Shown: positions 8,703 through 18,013 of the stretch, piece after piece
Position numbering within the stretch: the stretch's first letter is position 1
Layout: each line of letters opens with the position of its first letter
NCBI RefSeq assembly: GCF_000685075.1
Contig: NZ_BAYD01000003.1
Span: 1 to 64,000, forward strand
DNA from: Paraburkholderia oxyphila NBRC 105797
GTDB taxonomy: Bacteria; Pseudomonadota; Gammaproteobacteria; Burkholderiales; Burkholderiaceae
Length of the DNA: 64,000 bases
Reading direction: 5' to 3'
Translations under genes and position numbers: made by a program
Notes under the pieces: model-generated
Seen by the model: the letters and a program-made list of their open reading frames with translations, nothing else
Database searches by the model: none
Told to the model about the DNA's origin: nothing

Positions 8703-9893
8703 ATGCGCATTCTCTTCGTTATCGGCCACCTGGGTGACTATCACGTCCCCCGCTATGAGGCCCTCGTCAGCGCCGGCGCCGGCCAAGGGCACGAAGTGGC
8801 GCTGCTCGAGGTTTTCCCGCGTTCCGGCGTCTATGGTTTCCCACAGGAGCGCCGCGCCGCGTTCTTCGCCGGCCGGCCGCAGCTGGCGCAAACGCTGGTC
8901 GAAGACGGCGACGACAGAGACGGCCTCGGCGCGCGCGCCATTGCACGCCTGATTGCGATCGTGCGCAAGTTCATGCCGGACGTGATCATCACGCTCGGCT
9001 ACAACACCAGCTATTCGTCGGTCCTGTGCCTGCTCAGGCTCGTCACGCGGCGCTTCAGGCTCATCTACATGTCCGACTCGAAGGCCGACGACGGCGTGCG
9101 GATCCGCACCAAGGAACGACTGAAGCAACTCGTCGTGAGCCGCTTCGACGGTGCGCTTGTCGCGGGCGAGAAGCATCGCCGCTACGCGCACTCGCTCGGC
9201 ATTCCCATGGAGCGTTCGCGCATCGGCTTCGACGTGATCGACGTCGAACGTTTTTCCCGTCTCGCGCAGGCGGCGCGCGACGACGCCGACGCCGTGCGCA
9301 CCCGCTTCGGGCTACCCCGGCGCTATCTGCTTTGCGTGAGCCGCTTCGTCGCGCGCAAGAACGTCGATGTGCTGATCGACGCCTACCGTGACGCGGGCGT
9401 CTGCAGCCAGGATATCGGGCTCGTGCTGGTCGGCCAGGGCCCCCTCGAGACGCAACTGCGCGAGCGCATCGCCGCGCACGGGCTCGCACCGCATGTGACG
9501 ATTCTCACCTCGCTCGCCAATCAGGACATGGCGAACGTGTACGCGCTTGCTGATTTTGTCGTGCTCGCGAGCGAATTCGATCAATGGGGGCTGTGCGTGA
9601 ACGAAGCCTTCGCGGCCCGCTGCCCGGCGATTGTCACGCGTACCTGCGGCGTAGCCGACGAAGTGGTCGTCGACGGCGTGAACGGCTTCGTCGTGGAACC
9701 CCATGACGTGCCGGCGCTGGCGCGACGCATTGGCGAACTCGGCAGCGACCGCGTGCTGCGCGAGCGCTTCGCGGCCGACGCGCAGACCGCGATCCGGCGC
9801 TGGACGCCCCTGCTCTTCGCGTCGAGCGCGCTGGCGCTCGCCGAGGTCACCACGCGCGACGCGCGAAGCCACGCGCGGCAAGAGCTCGTCTGA
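8703..9893 (+). CDS. Glycosyltransferase family 4 protein
   Basis: A GT-B fold, retaining glycosyltransferase of about 396 residues. It starts with the Rossmann strand MRILFVIGHLGDYH; the C-terminal half contains YLLCVSRFVARKNVDVLIDA (donor-domain start), LVLVGQGPLE, and the nucleotide-sugar segment running from ASEFDQWGLCVNEAF to the ADEVVVDGVNGFVVEP region. A TTG at 8697 is an alternative start two codons earlier; GAG at 8688 suits either. The acceptor is unknown. It faces a FemAB/GNAT-like acyltransferase, so surface polysaccharide or lipid modification is a reasonable guess. Confidence 0.85.
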   Translation: MRILFVIGHLGDYHVPRYEALVSAGAGQGHEVALLEVFPRSGVYGFPQERRAAFFAGRPQLAQTLVEDGDDRDGLGARAIARLIAIVRKFMPDVIITLGYNTSYSSVLCLLRLVTRRFRLIYMSDSKADDGVRIRTKERLKQLVVSRFDGALVAGEKHRRYAHSLGIPMERSRIGFDVIDVERFSRLAQAARDDADAVRTRFGLPRRYLLCVSRFVARKNVDVLIDAYRDAGVCSQDIGLVLVGQGPLETQLRERIAAHGLAPHVTILTSLANQDMANVYALADFVVLASEFDQWGLCVNEAFAARCPAIVTRTCGVADEVVVDGVNGFVVEPHDVPALARRIGELGSDRVLRERFAADAQTAIRRWTPLLFASSALALAEVTTRDARSHARQELV

Positions 9894-9941
9894 CCGGTTC
9901 GCGCCATGCGGCGCGCGTGCCGTCCACCGTCCTTCGAACGC

Positions 9942-10943
9942 TCACAGATTGGGCGCGAAAACCTTCCCTGGCGCGAGCCGGCGCTTGAGCGTGCGTGTCA
10001 GCAGGTAGGCCGTGCCGAGCCGCTCGACACCCAGGCGCTGCGTGAGCGTCGCGCCGAAGGCGCTGAGGAAGTTGAAGGTCGACGGGCTCGAAAAGCCATC
10101 GAAATCGAAGATCAGCCTTCGCTCGAGCGCGCTGCGCACGCCCGTCCAGAGCAGCAGGCTGATCGAGCCGCAGTGCGCGTCCTGCGCCCGCGACGACAGC
10201 AGGTAGTACATCGCCTGATGGTCCCACACGAGCCCTATCGCGGCGACGAGCCTCGGGCCCGGCCCGTACGCGCCGAGCAGGGTCCCCGCCTTGCGCTCGA
10301 CAAAGGCGTCGACGAGCTCGCGCATGACCGTCGCGCCGTACGCGTTGCTGCGTGAGCGCGCGGCAAGATTGGTGTCGTAGAAGGCCAGGAACTCGGCGGG
10401 CGACAGCTCCGGCGCGATCGTCAGCTCGCGCTCGGCACTGCGGATCACGTTGCGCGTCTTGCTGTCGAGACGCGCCCACGCTTCGTCGAGCGTGCAGTGC
10501 GCGGCGATCCGCAACGTGTAGCGCGCCGACACCGTGAAGCCGCGCAGCGCAAAGGCGATCGCATCGTCGACGCGCGGATCGAGCAGCTGGAAGAAGCTGT
10601 CGCATTCGGGCAACTGGTCGATGAGCCGCGACGTGACATCGAGCCGATGGTGCATCTGGCGGGAAGCGCTGCCGGTCACCGGCTTGATCACGGGCCCGAG
10701 CGTGCGGGTGAGCGGCGGCAAATGGGAAACGCGCCATAGATGCGTGCGCGCGACGGCGTACGGCATCTCGCCGATGATCTCGCGGTTCTGCTTGACCACC
10801 GCAAGCGCCCAGCTCCCCTGGGTGGCAATATCGAGCCACCAAGGTTCGTGAAAGATCGAATGCGCCGCGCGGATCGACCGCGGCGATGCCGCGGCAGCCG
10901 GTGGCTCGATGGCGGGCATCGCCAGGTCGCTTACGGTCGTCAT
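9942..10943 (-). CDS. GNAT/FemAB-like acyltransferase
   Basis: A 333-residue protein with the double-GNAT architecture of FemAB-like and BioF2-like acyltransferases. Features include an N-terminal FHEPWWLDIATQGSW, a PPLTRTLGPVI segment, SKTRNVIRSAERELTI (a positively charged helix typical of these proteins), and FDFDGFSSPSTFNFLSAFG near the C-terminus. Members transfer acyl or aminoacyl groups to cell-wall or polysaccharide acceptors; the substrate is not deducible. ATG at 10943. Convergent with the glycosyltransferase gene across 48 bp. Confidence 0.7.
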   Translation of the reverse strand: MTTVSDLAMPAIEPPAAAASPRSIRAAHSIFHEPWWLDIATQGSWALAVVKQNREIIGEMPYAVARTHLWRVSHLPPLTRTLGPVIKPVTGSASRQMHHRLDVTSRLIDQLPECDSFFQLLDPRVDDAIAFALRGFTVSARYTLRIAAHCTLDEAWARLDSKTRNVIRSAERELTIAPELSPAEFLAFYDTNLAARSRSNAYGATVMRELVDAFVERKAGTLLGAYGPGPRLVAAIGLVWDHQAMYYLLSSRAQDAHCGSISLLLWTGVRSALERRLIFDFDGFSSPSTFNFLSAFGATLTQRLGVERLGTAYLLTRTLKRRLAPGKVFAPNL

Positions 10944-11386
10944 CGGTCTCCATCCTGTTCTGACGGCACGCGCCCCGGGTTCACACCCGCGCGCCCTGCC
11001 GCACGCTCCCGTTCTTCGCGGAGCCTCGCTTTGGACAGGTCAATGTCGCCAAGACGATCCTTGCCGCTGTTCAGCGTCTCCGATCCCCAGTCTCTGCACA
11101 TGCCGGCACAAGGGTGGCGGTCCCCGCGTGGCCATTCGCGCCGAGCGGGCGCCTCGTCGCGCGGAAATGGCCCGGTGGCCGTGTTCGCGTAGCGCAAATG
11201 ACGCAAGGGTTCCAGTCTACGAGCAACAACCCGCCCTTTTACGCCAGGATCTAGCCATGTTTGCAATCTCCGCGCCTCACGGCACATTTTCGTCGGACCA
11301 TGCCGGTGGCCCGCGACGAAGCAAAGCAATGCGGCGCCGCAGCGCCGCCCAGTTCCTGCCGCCGTCTCGCGGACTACCGCGAAGAC
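10944..11386. other. Intergenic gap without recognised gene
   Basis: 443 bp between the start of the acyltransferase gene and the end of the chemoreceptor gene, both on the minus strand. It should hold the acyltransferase promoter. I see no convincing promoter match, terminator, RNA gene or coding potential with a ribosome-binding site. Confidence 0.4.
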
Positions 11387-13186
11387 TCAATCGAGCTTGA
11401 ACTGCCCCACTGCCTGCGCGAGGTTCGCGGCCTGGCCGCGCAGCGCCGCGGCCGCCGCGGTCGACTCCTCGACGAGCGCCGCGTTCTGCTGGACCATCTC
11501 GTCAAGCTGGCTCACCGCGCGGTTCACCTCCTGGATGCCGCGCGTCTGCTCGCCCGCCGCATTCGTCACCTCGGAAATGATGGTGGTCACGTTCGACACG
11601 TTCGCCACGATCTCGTCCATCGTCTCGCCGGCGCGGCGCACCAGCTGCGAGCCCGAGCTCACGCTCGCCACCGTCGACTCGATCAGCGCCTTGATCTCGC
11701 GGGCCGCCTGGGCGCTGCGCTGCGCGAGGCTGCGCACCTCGCCCGCCACCACCGCGAAGCCGCGGCCCTGCTCGCCCGCGCGCGCCGCTTCCACGGCCGC
11801 GTTCAGCGCGAGAATGTTGGTCTGAAACGCGATGCCGTCGATCACGCCGATGATGTCGGCGATCTTCACGGAGGCGTTCTCGATCGCGCCCATCGTGTCG
11901 ACCACATCCGAGATCACCGCGCCGCCACGCGAGGCCACCGCCGAAGCCGACGACGCCGTCACGTCCGCCTGCTGCGCCGCGTTCGCGGACTGCGCGACCG
12001 TCGCCGTGATCTGCTCCATCGAGGCCGCCGTTTCTTCGAGGCTCGCCGCCGCCGACTCGGTGCGGCCCGAGAGGTCGAGGTTGCCCGCCGCGATTTCGTC
12101 GCTTGCGGTGCGCACCGATTCGCTCGCGTCGCGGATATGGCGCATCACGTCGCGCAGCTTGTCCATGAACACGTTGAACGCGCGCGCGATCTGCGCGACT
12201 TCGTCGTTGCCCACCGCGGGCAGGCGCTGCGTGAGATCGCCCTCGCCCTTGCCGATGGCGTCCATCGCGTCGCGCACGCGCGAGAGGCGCTGGAACGACA
12301 CCGTCGCCACCGCCCCCACCACCAGGGCCGCGATCACCGCGATCACCACCAGCGCGCCGAGCGAGGCCGTGAGCAGCGAGCGCATGCCCGCCGTGGCGTC
12401 GGCGCGATCGAGCGCGACCACCACGCGCCAGTCGGTGCCCGCGATCGGCTGCGCGCGCATCAGCTTGGTGTCGCCGCCCACGTCGACCTTGATCGGCGCG
12501 CTCGACGAAAAGAGCGCCGCCAGCTTGTCGCCGGCCAGCTCGGGCGCGATGTCCGTCACGGGCTTGAGCGTGAGCTTCGGGTCGTTGTGCGCGACGATCT
12601 GGCCCGCGCCGTCGATCAGCATCCCGAAGCTCGCGGGCGTCGGATGGATCGCGCGCACGTTGGCGATCACGCTGTCCATCACGACGTCGCCGGACACGAC
12701 GGCTTTCAGCGCGCCGTCGCGGATCACGGGCTCGGCGAACGACACCACGAGCTTGCCGGTGGCCACATCCAGATAAGGCGGCGTCACCACGGCCTTGCCC
12801 GCCGAGACGGCCTGCTGATACCAGGGGCGGCCGGTCGGATCGTAGTCGGCGGGAATGCCGGCGGAGTCGCCGAACTTCGCGGTCTTGTCGGGGTAGCCCA
12901 CGTAGACGTCGGTGAAGCCGCCCGCTGCGGCAATCTGCTTGAGCATGGGCACCGGATCGGGCTGGAGCACCGCGTCCTGCAGCGAATCGATCATCCGCGC
13001 GTGGCTCGCGACCCATTCATCGATACCCTGGGCGTGGCCGTCCTCGACGGCCGTGAGCGTGGCGTCGATCGAATCCTGGTTGTGCGAGTCGGCAACGAAA
13101 TAGTCGAGCGCGGTGTTGGCCGCCAGCGCCACGACGACGATTACGACGCATAGCGCGACGATGCGCGCACGAATTGTGGTGAACAT
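11387..13186 (-). CDS. Methyl-accepting chemotaxis protein with periplasmic dCache-like sensor
   Basis: A 599-residue inner-membrane chemoreceptor. Order: TM1 (about residues 9-28), periplasmic sensor of about 240 residues with the Cache-like motifs [15 protein letters not shown] and [11 protein letters not shown]2 (about 275-300), HAMP, and a cytoplasmic coiled-coil signalling domain. The tip region [20 protein letters not shown], which contacts CheW and CheA, is intact. The C-terminus GQFKLD lacks a CheR-tethering pentapeptide. ATG at 13186 starts directly before TM1; the longer frame upstream is rejected. The YxxxxGRPWY pattern hints at amino-acid or small-acid ligands, but this is inference. 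Confidence 0.92.
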   Translation of the reverse strand: MFTTIRARIVALCVVIVVVALAANTALDYFVADSHNQDSIDATLTAVEDGHAQGIDEWVASHARMIDSLQDAVLQPDPVPMLKQIAAAGGFTDVYVGYPDKTAKFGDSAGIPADYDPTGRPWYQQAVSAGKAVVTPPYLDVATGKLVVSFAEPVIRDGALKAVVSGDVVMDSVIANVRAIHPTPASFGMLIDGAGQIVAHNDPKLTLKPVTDIAPELAGDKLAALFSSSAPIKVDVGGDTKLMRAQPIAGTDWRVVVALDRADATAGMRSLLTASLGALVVIAVIAALVVGAVATVSFQRLSRVRDAMDAIGKGEGDLTQRLPAVGNDEVAQIARAFNVFMDKLRDVMRHIRDASESVRTASDEIAAGNLDLSGRTESAAASLEETAASMEQITATVAQSANAAQQADVTASSASAVASRGGAVISDVVDTMGAIENASVKIADIIGVIDGIAFQTNILALNAAVEAARAGEQGRGFAVVAGEVRSLAQRSAQAAREIKALIESTVASVSSGSQLVRRAGETMDEIVANVSNVTTIISEVTNAAGEQTRGIQEVNRAVSQLDEMVQQNAALVEESTAAAAALRGQAANLAQAVGQFKLD

Positions 13187-13546
13187 AGTTGGGGAAGCGC
13201 CGTAGGGAAATGAGTGAATCGAATGCGGTACGTCTAGGGATAAGGGATAACCCACGCGTTTACGGCGTTCGCCGCGAAGGACTTGAATCGGATTTATCGG
13301 GGCACGAACGGATCGATCCGCGCTCGGCTGGCAAGGCGGGAGCCGAACGATGCGTGGCGAGTCAGAGAAAGCGAAGGCAGCGGCGGCTCAGATGGCGGAC
13401 CGCTGGAGGCAGCCACGAATGTGGCGGAAGGTTGTCGCAGAGAAATACAAAAGCGGCTCGCACAGAGGGCGAGCCGCAATCTGCCGAAGCGGGTCGAAAC
13501 CGAAAAACGCGGGACGAAGAAAGACGACCTGAGAACGAAGCGGCCC
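13187..13546. other. Intergenic region between the chemoreceptor start and plsY end
   Basis: 360 bp. It contains the plsY terminator (13445-13478) and must contain the chemoreceptor promoter. I looked for a flagellar sigma-28 promoter and found only a partial match (TAAA with no good downstream box). No gene was recognised. Confidence 0.4.
13445..13478 (-). terminator. plsY terminator
   Basis: On the minus strand GCGGCTCGC/GCGAGCCGC forms a stem (13478-13453) followed by TTTTGTATTTCT, a proper intrinsic terminator about 70 nt after the plsY stop. Confidence 0.7.
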
Positions 13547-14170
13547 TTACTTGCTGGCCGCAGCCGCCTTCTTCTTGTCGCCGATACGGCTCTCGGTGCC
13601 GTTCATGAGCTTCGAGATATTGGCGCGATGGCGCCAGAACAGCAGCACGCTCATCGCGAGAATCGCGAGCGCCATCACGTGCGTGCCGAACAGGAAGACA
13701 TCGAAGAGCGGTGCGAACACGGCGGCCGCAAGCGCCGCCAACGAGGAATAGCGCGTGAAGAACGCGACGATCAGCCAGGTGAGCAACGTCGCGCCCCCGA
13801 GCACCGGATTCACGGCGAGCAGCACGCCCGCGGCGGTCGCCACGCCCTTGCCGCCCTGGAAGCGGAAGAACACCGGGTAGAGATGGCCGAGGAACACCGC
13901 AATGGCGGACAAGGCGACGGCCGTCTCGCCAAGGCCAAAGCGCGGCCCGAAGTGCGCTGTCAGCCAGACCGCGAGCCAGCCCTTGAAGGCGTCGCCGATC
14001 AGCGTGAGGATGGCGGCCTTCTTGTTGCCGCTGCGCAGCACGTTGGTCGCGCCCGGGTTGCCGGAGCCGTAGGAGCGCGGGTCGTCGAGGCCCATGACGG
14101 TGCTCACGACCACGGCGAACGAAATCGAGCCGATCAGATAGGCAGCAACGGCGACAAACAGGTTGTACAT
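13547..14170 (-). CDS. plsY: Glycerol-3-phosphate acyltransferase PlsY
   Basis: Inner-membrane acyl-phosphate:glycerol-3-phosphate acyltransferase, first step of phospholipid synthesis. The 207-residue protein has several membrane helices and the three PlsY motifs: [32 protein letters not shown], and the later loop near NPVLGG. The C-terminus is a short Lys/Ala tail. ATG at 14170 lacks a strong Shine-Dalgarno. The gene is monocistronic with its own terminator. Confidence 0.95.
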   Translation of the reverse strand: MYNLFVAVAAYLIGSISFAVVVSTVMGLDDPRSYGSGNPGATNVLRSGNKKAAILTLIGDAFKGWLAVWLTAHFGPRFGLGETAVALSAIAVFLGHLYPVFFRFQGGKGVATAAGVLLAVNPVLGGATLLTWLIVAFFTRYSSLAALAAAVFAPLFDVFLFGTHVMALAILAMSVLLFWRHRANISKLMNGTESRIGDKKKAAAASK

Positions 14171-14437
14171 GCACGAAACCCGAAGGAAGAGAAACGAGGC
14201 GCGGCGGCCCTAAGGTGATGCTGTGGGATGCGGGGATGCGCGCGCGAAGGCGCTCATTCTACCGAAGCGCGGGCGGCCCTTGCCGCCATCCCAGGGTAAT
14301 CCGGGAAATCGGGGAGCGTACCCGCCGCATTGGGACGCTGACCTGGCCACCAAACCGGGCACCGCCCCGGGCATTAGTCCACGCCGGATATCACTCCACG
14401 CCGGGCGTCGCCCCGCCGGGCGTCGTCACGTCTGGCG

Positions 14438-14929
14438 TCAGTCGACGCTCGCGCACTGCACCGGCTTTGCGCCCAGCAGCGTCGTGAGCACTGCGGGCGC
14501 GAGGCTAACGAGATAGCCGCGTCTGCCCCCGTTGAGCCAGACCTGGTCGAGTTCGAGGATGGTCGATTCGACGTAGACGGGCATCGCCTTCTTCGTGCCG
14601 AACGGCGACGTGCCGCCCACCAGATAACCCGAGTGACGGTTCGCGACTTCGGGCTTGCAGGGCTCGACGCGCTTGACGCCAATCTGCCGTGCAAGGTTCT
14701 TGGTCGAGACCTTGCAATCGCCGTGCATGAGGACGATCAGCGGCTTGGCGTGCTCGTCCTCCATCACGAGCGTCTTCACGACGCGATGCTCGTCCACGCC
14801 GAGCTGGCGCGCGGATTCGCCCGTGCCGCCGTGCTCGACGTACTCGTAGGGATGCTCGCCGAACGCGACGCCCGCGCGGCGCAGCATCTGCGTGGCGGGC
14901 GTTTCGGAGACGTGTTTCGATTTGCTCAT
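14438..14929 (-). CDS. ybaK: Cys-tRNA(Pro)/Cys-tRNA(Cys) deacylase
   Basis: A 163-residue YbaK/EbsC-type trans-editing enzyme that hydrolyses mischarged Cys-tRNA(Pro). The family core is clear: TPATQMLRRAGVAFGEHPYEY, a nucleotide-type KTLVMED strand, RVEPCKPEVANRHSGYLVGG (with the invariant GYLVGG-type segment) and VYVESTILELDQVWLNGG. ATG at 14929 is chosen; an in-frame ATG three codons earlier exists. A TAGAAT box ends seven bases before the ATG and no Shine-Dalgarno is present, so the transcript may be leaderless. It follows xerD on the same strand at very short distance. Confidence 0.9.
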   Translation of the reverse strand: MSKSKHVSETPATQMLRRAGVAFGEHPYEYVEHGGTGESARQLGVDEHRVVKTLVMEDEHAKPLIVLMHGDCKVSTKNLARQIGVKRVEPCKPEVANRHSGYLVGGTSPFGTKKAMPVYVESTILELDQVWLNGGRRGYLVSLAPAVLTTLLGAKPVQCASVD

Positions 14930-14939
14930 GGCGGGCATT

Positions 14940-15899
14940 CTACCCGCGCGGATGATGCATCTCGTGCAAGAGCCGCAGGCGCTCGCGCGCGACGTGTGTA
15001 TAGATCTGCGTCGTGGAGATGTCGCTATGGCCGAGCAGCAGTTGCACGACGCGCAGATCCGCGCCGTGATTGAGCAGATGCGTGGCGAACGCATGGCGCA
15101 GCGTGTGCGGCGAGAGCGGCGCGTGCACGCCCGCATTGAGCGCGTGGCGCTTGATGATGTGCCAGAACTGCTGGCGCGTCATGCCTTCGGCGCGCGCGGT
15201 GACGAACAGGGCATCGGCCGTGCGTGCGCCGAGCAGCGCGGGCCGCGCCTCGCGCAGATAGCGGGCGATCCAGGCCGCCGCCTCTTCGCCGAACGGAATC
15301 AGGCGCTCCTTCGAACCCTTGCCGAGCACGCGCACGACACCTTCGTTCAGGCCCACCTCGACCGTCTTGAGCGTGACGAGTTCGGTCACGCGCAAGCCGC
15401 TCGCGTACATCAGCTCGAGCATCGTGCGGTCGCGCAGGCCGAGCGGCGTGGCCACGTCGGGCGCGTTCAGCAGCGCCTCGACCTGCGCTTCGGTGAGCGT
15501 CGAAGGAAAGCGTGGCCCCTGCTTCGCCGAGCGCACGCGCACCGTCGGGTCCGTACTCACGCGCTGCTCGCGCAGCGCCCAGCCGTAGTAGCGCCGGAAA
15601 ACCGAAAGACGCCGGTTCGCCGAGGTCGACTTGTCGTCCTTGCGGCGCGCGCTATAGGCGAGCAGATCGTCCTCGTGGACCGTGTCGAGAGCGAGCGAGC
15701 GCGCGTGCGCGAGCCACTCGGCGAACAGGCGCAGATCGCGCCGGTAGGCATCGAGCGTGTTGCGCGAGAGACCGTGCTCGAGCCACATGGCGTCGCAGAA
15801 CGTGTCGATGGCGAGCAGGCTCGTGGCGAGCGCCTGCGCGGCGGCAGGCGCAAGCGCGGTTGCTTCGCCACTGTCTGGCGCACCGGGCATCACATCCAT
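14940..15899 (-). CDS. xerD: Tyrosine recombinase XerD
   Basis: Site-specific recombinase that with XerC resolves chromosome dimers at dif. The C-terminal domain carries the full catalytic set: Arg in ASGLRVTELVTLK, Lys in VLGKGSKERLIP, His-x-x-Arg in SPHTLRHAFATHLL, His in LLGHSDISTTQIYTHV and the Tyr nucleophile in the same segment. I chose ATG 15899 (319 residues, near the E. coli length). The frame stays open upstream to a GTG at 16073 directly after the ogt stop; that would add 58 residues rich in Asp and Asn, which is unusual. Spacing to ogt is compatible with one transcript. Confidence 0.9.
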   Translation of the reverse strand: MDVMPGAPDSGEATALAPAAAQALATSLLAIDTFCDAMWLEHGLSRNTLDAYRRDLRLFAEWLAHARSLALDTVHEDDLLAYSARRKDDKSTSANRRLSVFRRYYGWALREQRVSTDPTVRVRSAKQGPRFPSTLTEAQVEALLNAPDVATPLGLRDRTMLELMYASGLRVTELVTLKTVEVGLNEGVVRVLGKGSKERLIPFGEEAAAWIARYLREARPALLGARTADALFVTARAEGMTRQQFWHIIKRHALNAGVHAPLSPHTLRHAFATHLLNHGADLRVVQLLLGHSDISTTQIYTHVARERLRLLHEMHHPRG

Positions 15900-16073
15900 C
15901 ACGTGATCTTGTTCGTCTTCGTCGATGCCGTATTCGAGGTCGTGATCGGCGTCGTTATCGGCATCCTTATCGACATGGTTGCCGGCGCCGTTATCGTTTT
16001 GATCGTCCAAGTGTTCCCTTTTGCCGCGCTCTTGCGCCGATTCCTGCGTGCCTCGCGCGTGCGCGCGTGGCAC

Positions 16074-16547
16074 TCATCGGATGTTGACGCCTTCATGGGT
16101 GAGGAGCCAGCGCTTCACGTCGCGAAAGAAACCGTCGCCGCCGTGATGCGCGAAGCCGCCGATGCCGCTCGCCGACACCACGCGATGGCATGGAATCACG
16201 ATCGGAAAAGGATTCGAGCCGCACGCCTGTCCCACCGCACGCGCGCTGATGCTGCCGATGCGCTTCGCGAGCGCGCCATAGGTGAGCACCTCACCCGCCT
16301 CGATTGCGCAGATGCCGTCCCATACGCTGCGCTGAAAAGCCGTGCCGCGCGGCGCGAGCGGCAAGTCGAACTCCGCTTGCGCGCTCGCGAAGTAATGCAC
16401 GATCTGCGCGGCCGCGCGCTCGGCGAGCGCGCAATCGGGGTCGACCGAATGCGTGGATTCGGGCAGATAGACGATCTCGCGCACGGCGCCATCGGCGGTG
16501 CGAATGCCGACTTTGCCGAACGGTGCATCGATTACCGCGTTGAACAT
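16074..16547 (-). CDS. ogt: Methylated-DNA--[protein]-cysteine S-methyltransferase
   Basis: A 157-residue suicide DNA-repair protein that removes O6-methylguanine lesions. The DNA-binding helix-turn-helix region ends in NPFPIVIPCHRVVSASG, where Cys in PCHR accepts the methyl group; the preceding FQRSVWDGICAIEAGEVLTYG and the later GGFAHHGG segment match the Ogt type. ATG at 16547 follows AGGAGAGG. The stop is directly followed by the GTG of the possible long form of xerD. Confidence 0.93.
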   Translation of the reverse strand: MFNAVIDAPFGKVGIRTADGAVREIVYLPESTHSVDPDCALAERAAAQIVHYFASAQAEFDLPLAPRGTAFQRSVWDGICAIEAGEVLTYGALAKRIGSISARAVGQACGSNPFPIVIPCHRVVSASGIGGFAHHGGDGFFRDVKRWLLTHEGVNIR

Positions 16548-16592
16548 CGTAACCTCTCCTTAGCGCATGCAAATCTCCATGCCCACGCCAGT

Positions 16593-17996
16593 CTAAGCTG
16601 CTTCCAGCGCCCATTGCACATGCTCGCGCACGAGCGCCGACGCGTCGTGCTCGCGCGCGCGCAATGCCGCGACAATAGCCGCGCGCCCATCCTGCGCATC
16701 ATGCGGCTGGCCGCCAGCGCCTGCATTCTCGCGCGTCGCGCGCAGTGCATTGCCCATCGCCACGGCGATATTGCGCGACCAGCATTCGTAGCCGATGCGC
16801 CGGATCGCGCTGCCCTGCATGCGTTCGTCGAATTGCGCGGCGCTCCAGCCGAACAGCTCGACGAGACTCGCGCGGTCGAGCCCGTGGCGCACGTCGAAGT
16901 CGGCCACCGGCGCGGCCTGCGCGAACTTGTTCCACGGGCACACGAGCTGGCAGTCGTCGCAACCATAGACACGATTGCCGATCAGCTCGCGCAATTCCAG
17001 GGGAATGCTGCCCTTCAATTCGATCGTCAGGTAGGAAATGCAGCGCCGCGCATCGACGCGGTACGGCCCGGTGATCGCCCCTGTCGGGCACGCGCCGATG
17101 CAGCGCGTGCAGCTGCCGCAATGCGCACCGGGCTGTTCGGGCGCATGCGCGGCGGGATCTTGCGTGTCTTCCGCATCGGCGGGCAGCGGCACGTCCACGT
17201 AGATTTCGCCGAGAAAGAACAGCGAGCCCGCGTCGCGCTGCAACAGCAACGTATGCTTGCCGCGCCAGCCGATGCCCGCCTTCTGCGCGAGCTCGACTTC
17301 GAGCACCGGCGCGGAATCGGTGAAGACGCGAAAACCGAAGGCGCCGATCTCGGCCTCGATGCGCTCGGCAAGCTGCTGCAGCCGCGCCCGCATCACCTTG
17401 TGATAGTCGCGGCCGCGTGCGTAGATCGACACCACGCCCGCAAACGGGTCGGCCAGACGCGCGTGCTCGCGCCTGCGCCAGTCCTCGTGCTCGCCCGCGC
17501 CTCGCGCTTCGGCCTGGGCCCCGACGTGCGCCGCGCCAGCAAGCGTCGCGGCGGGCAAATACGCCATGCGCGCGGTGATGACACGTCGCGTACCGGCCAC
17601 AAGCTCTGCGGGCCGCGCGCGTTTCATCCCATGTTTGGCCATATAATCCATCTCGCCATGGCAGCCCGCCTCGAGCCACGCGGCAAGGCCCGCCTCGGCA
17701 TGAGAAAGGTCGGTGTCGCTGATACCGATCGCACCGAACCCCAGCTCGCGTCCCCATGCGCGGATGCGTGTCGCGAGCGCGGCCAGCGCCGCTTCGTCCA
17801 GCGGCGCGGCCTCATTGCGCGACGCCATCGTGCCGACGCCCGGCGTAGCAACGCCCGACGCAGTCGAATGCGCGGGCACTTTCGCGGACGTCCTGACCGG
17901 CGCGCGCGCATCGACCAGATCGTGCACTTCGTGCTGATCGTGTACTTCGTGCGTTTCGTGGTGCACCGGGTTCGAAGGGGAATGCGAGGGATTCAT
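16593..17996 (-). CDS. queG: Epoxyqueuosine reductase
   Basis: Cobalamin-dependent iron-sulfur enzyme reducing epoxyqueuosine to queuosine in tRNA wobble positions. Two 4Fe-4S clusters are bound by CGSCTRCIGACP and CDDCQLVCPW; the family N-terminal segment GRELGFGAIGISDTDLSHAE and a C-terminal HEAT-like stretch are present. From ATG 17996 it has 467 residues, longer than E. coli QueG (379) because of about 56 extra N-terminal residues that include a His/Glu/Asp-rich stretch (VHHETHEVHDQHEVHD). ATG 17828 would give a normal-length protein. A TAAAAT box ends six bases before ATG 17996, which favours the long form as a leaderless message. Confidence 0.9.
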   Translation of the reverse strand: MNPSHSPSNPVHHETHEVHDQHEVHDLVDARAPVRTSAKVPAHSTASGVATPGVGTMASRNEAAPLDEAALAALATRIRAWGRELGFGAIGISDTDLSHAEAGLAAWLEAGCHGEMDYMAKHGMKRARPAELVAGTRRVITARMAYLPAATLAGAAHVGAQAEARGAGEHEDWRRREHARLADPFAGVVSIYARGRDYHKVMRARLQQLAERIEAEIGAFGFRVFTDSAPVLEVELAQKAGIGWRGKHTLLLQRDAGSLFFLGEIYVDVPLPADAEDTQDPAAHAPEQPGAHCGSCTRCIGACPTGAITGPYRVDARRCISYLTIELKGSIPLELRELIGNRVYGCDDCQLVCPWNKFAQAAPVADFDVRHGLDRASLVELFGWSAAQFDERMQGSAIRRIGYECWSRNIAVAMGNALRATRENAGAGGQPHDAQDGRAAIVAALRAREHDASALVREHVQWALEAA

Positions 17997-18013
17997 TACG
18001 CTATTTTACGAGA
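17997..18013. promoter_or_regulatory. Shared bidirectional -10 region of queG and tsaE
   Basis: Only 17 bp separate the divergent start codons. The central CTATTTTA reads as TATTTT towards tsaE and TAAAAT towards queG, each ending six bases before its ATG. Neither gene has a clear Shine-Dalgarno. Transcription from these boxes would begin at or next to the A of each ATG. The -35 elements would lie inside the opposite gene and are weak matches. Confidence 0.4.

Noticed and set aside
11261..13153. Plus-strand frame of about 630 codons opposite the chemoreceptor gene
   Set aside because: His/Arg-rich antisense product with no motif; the minus strand encodes a complete chemoreceptor.
13187..13300. 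Flagellar sigma-28 promoter upstream of the chemoreceptor
   Set aside because: A TAAA is present but the sequence 15 bp downstream does not resemble GCCGATAA.
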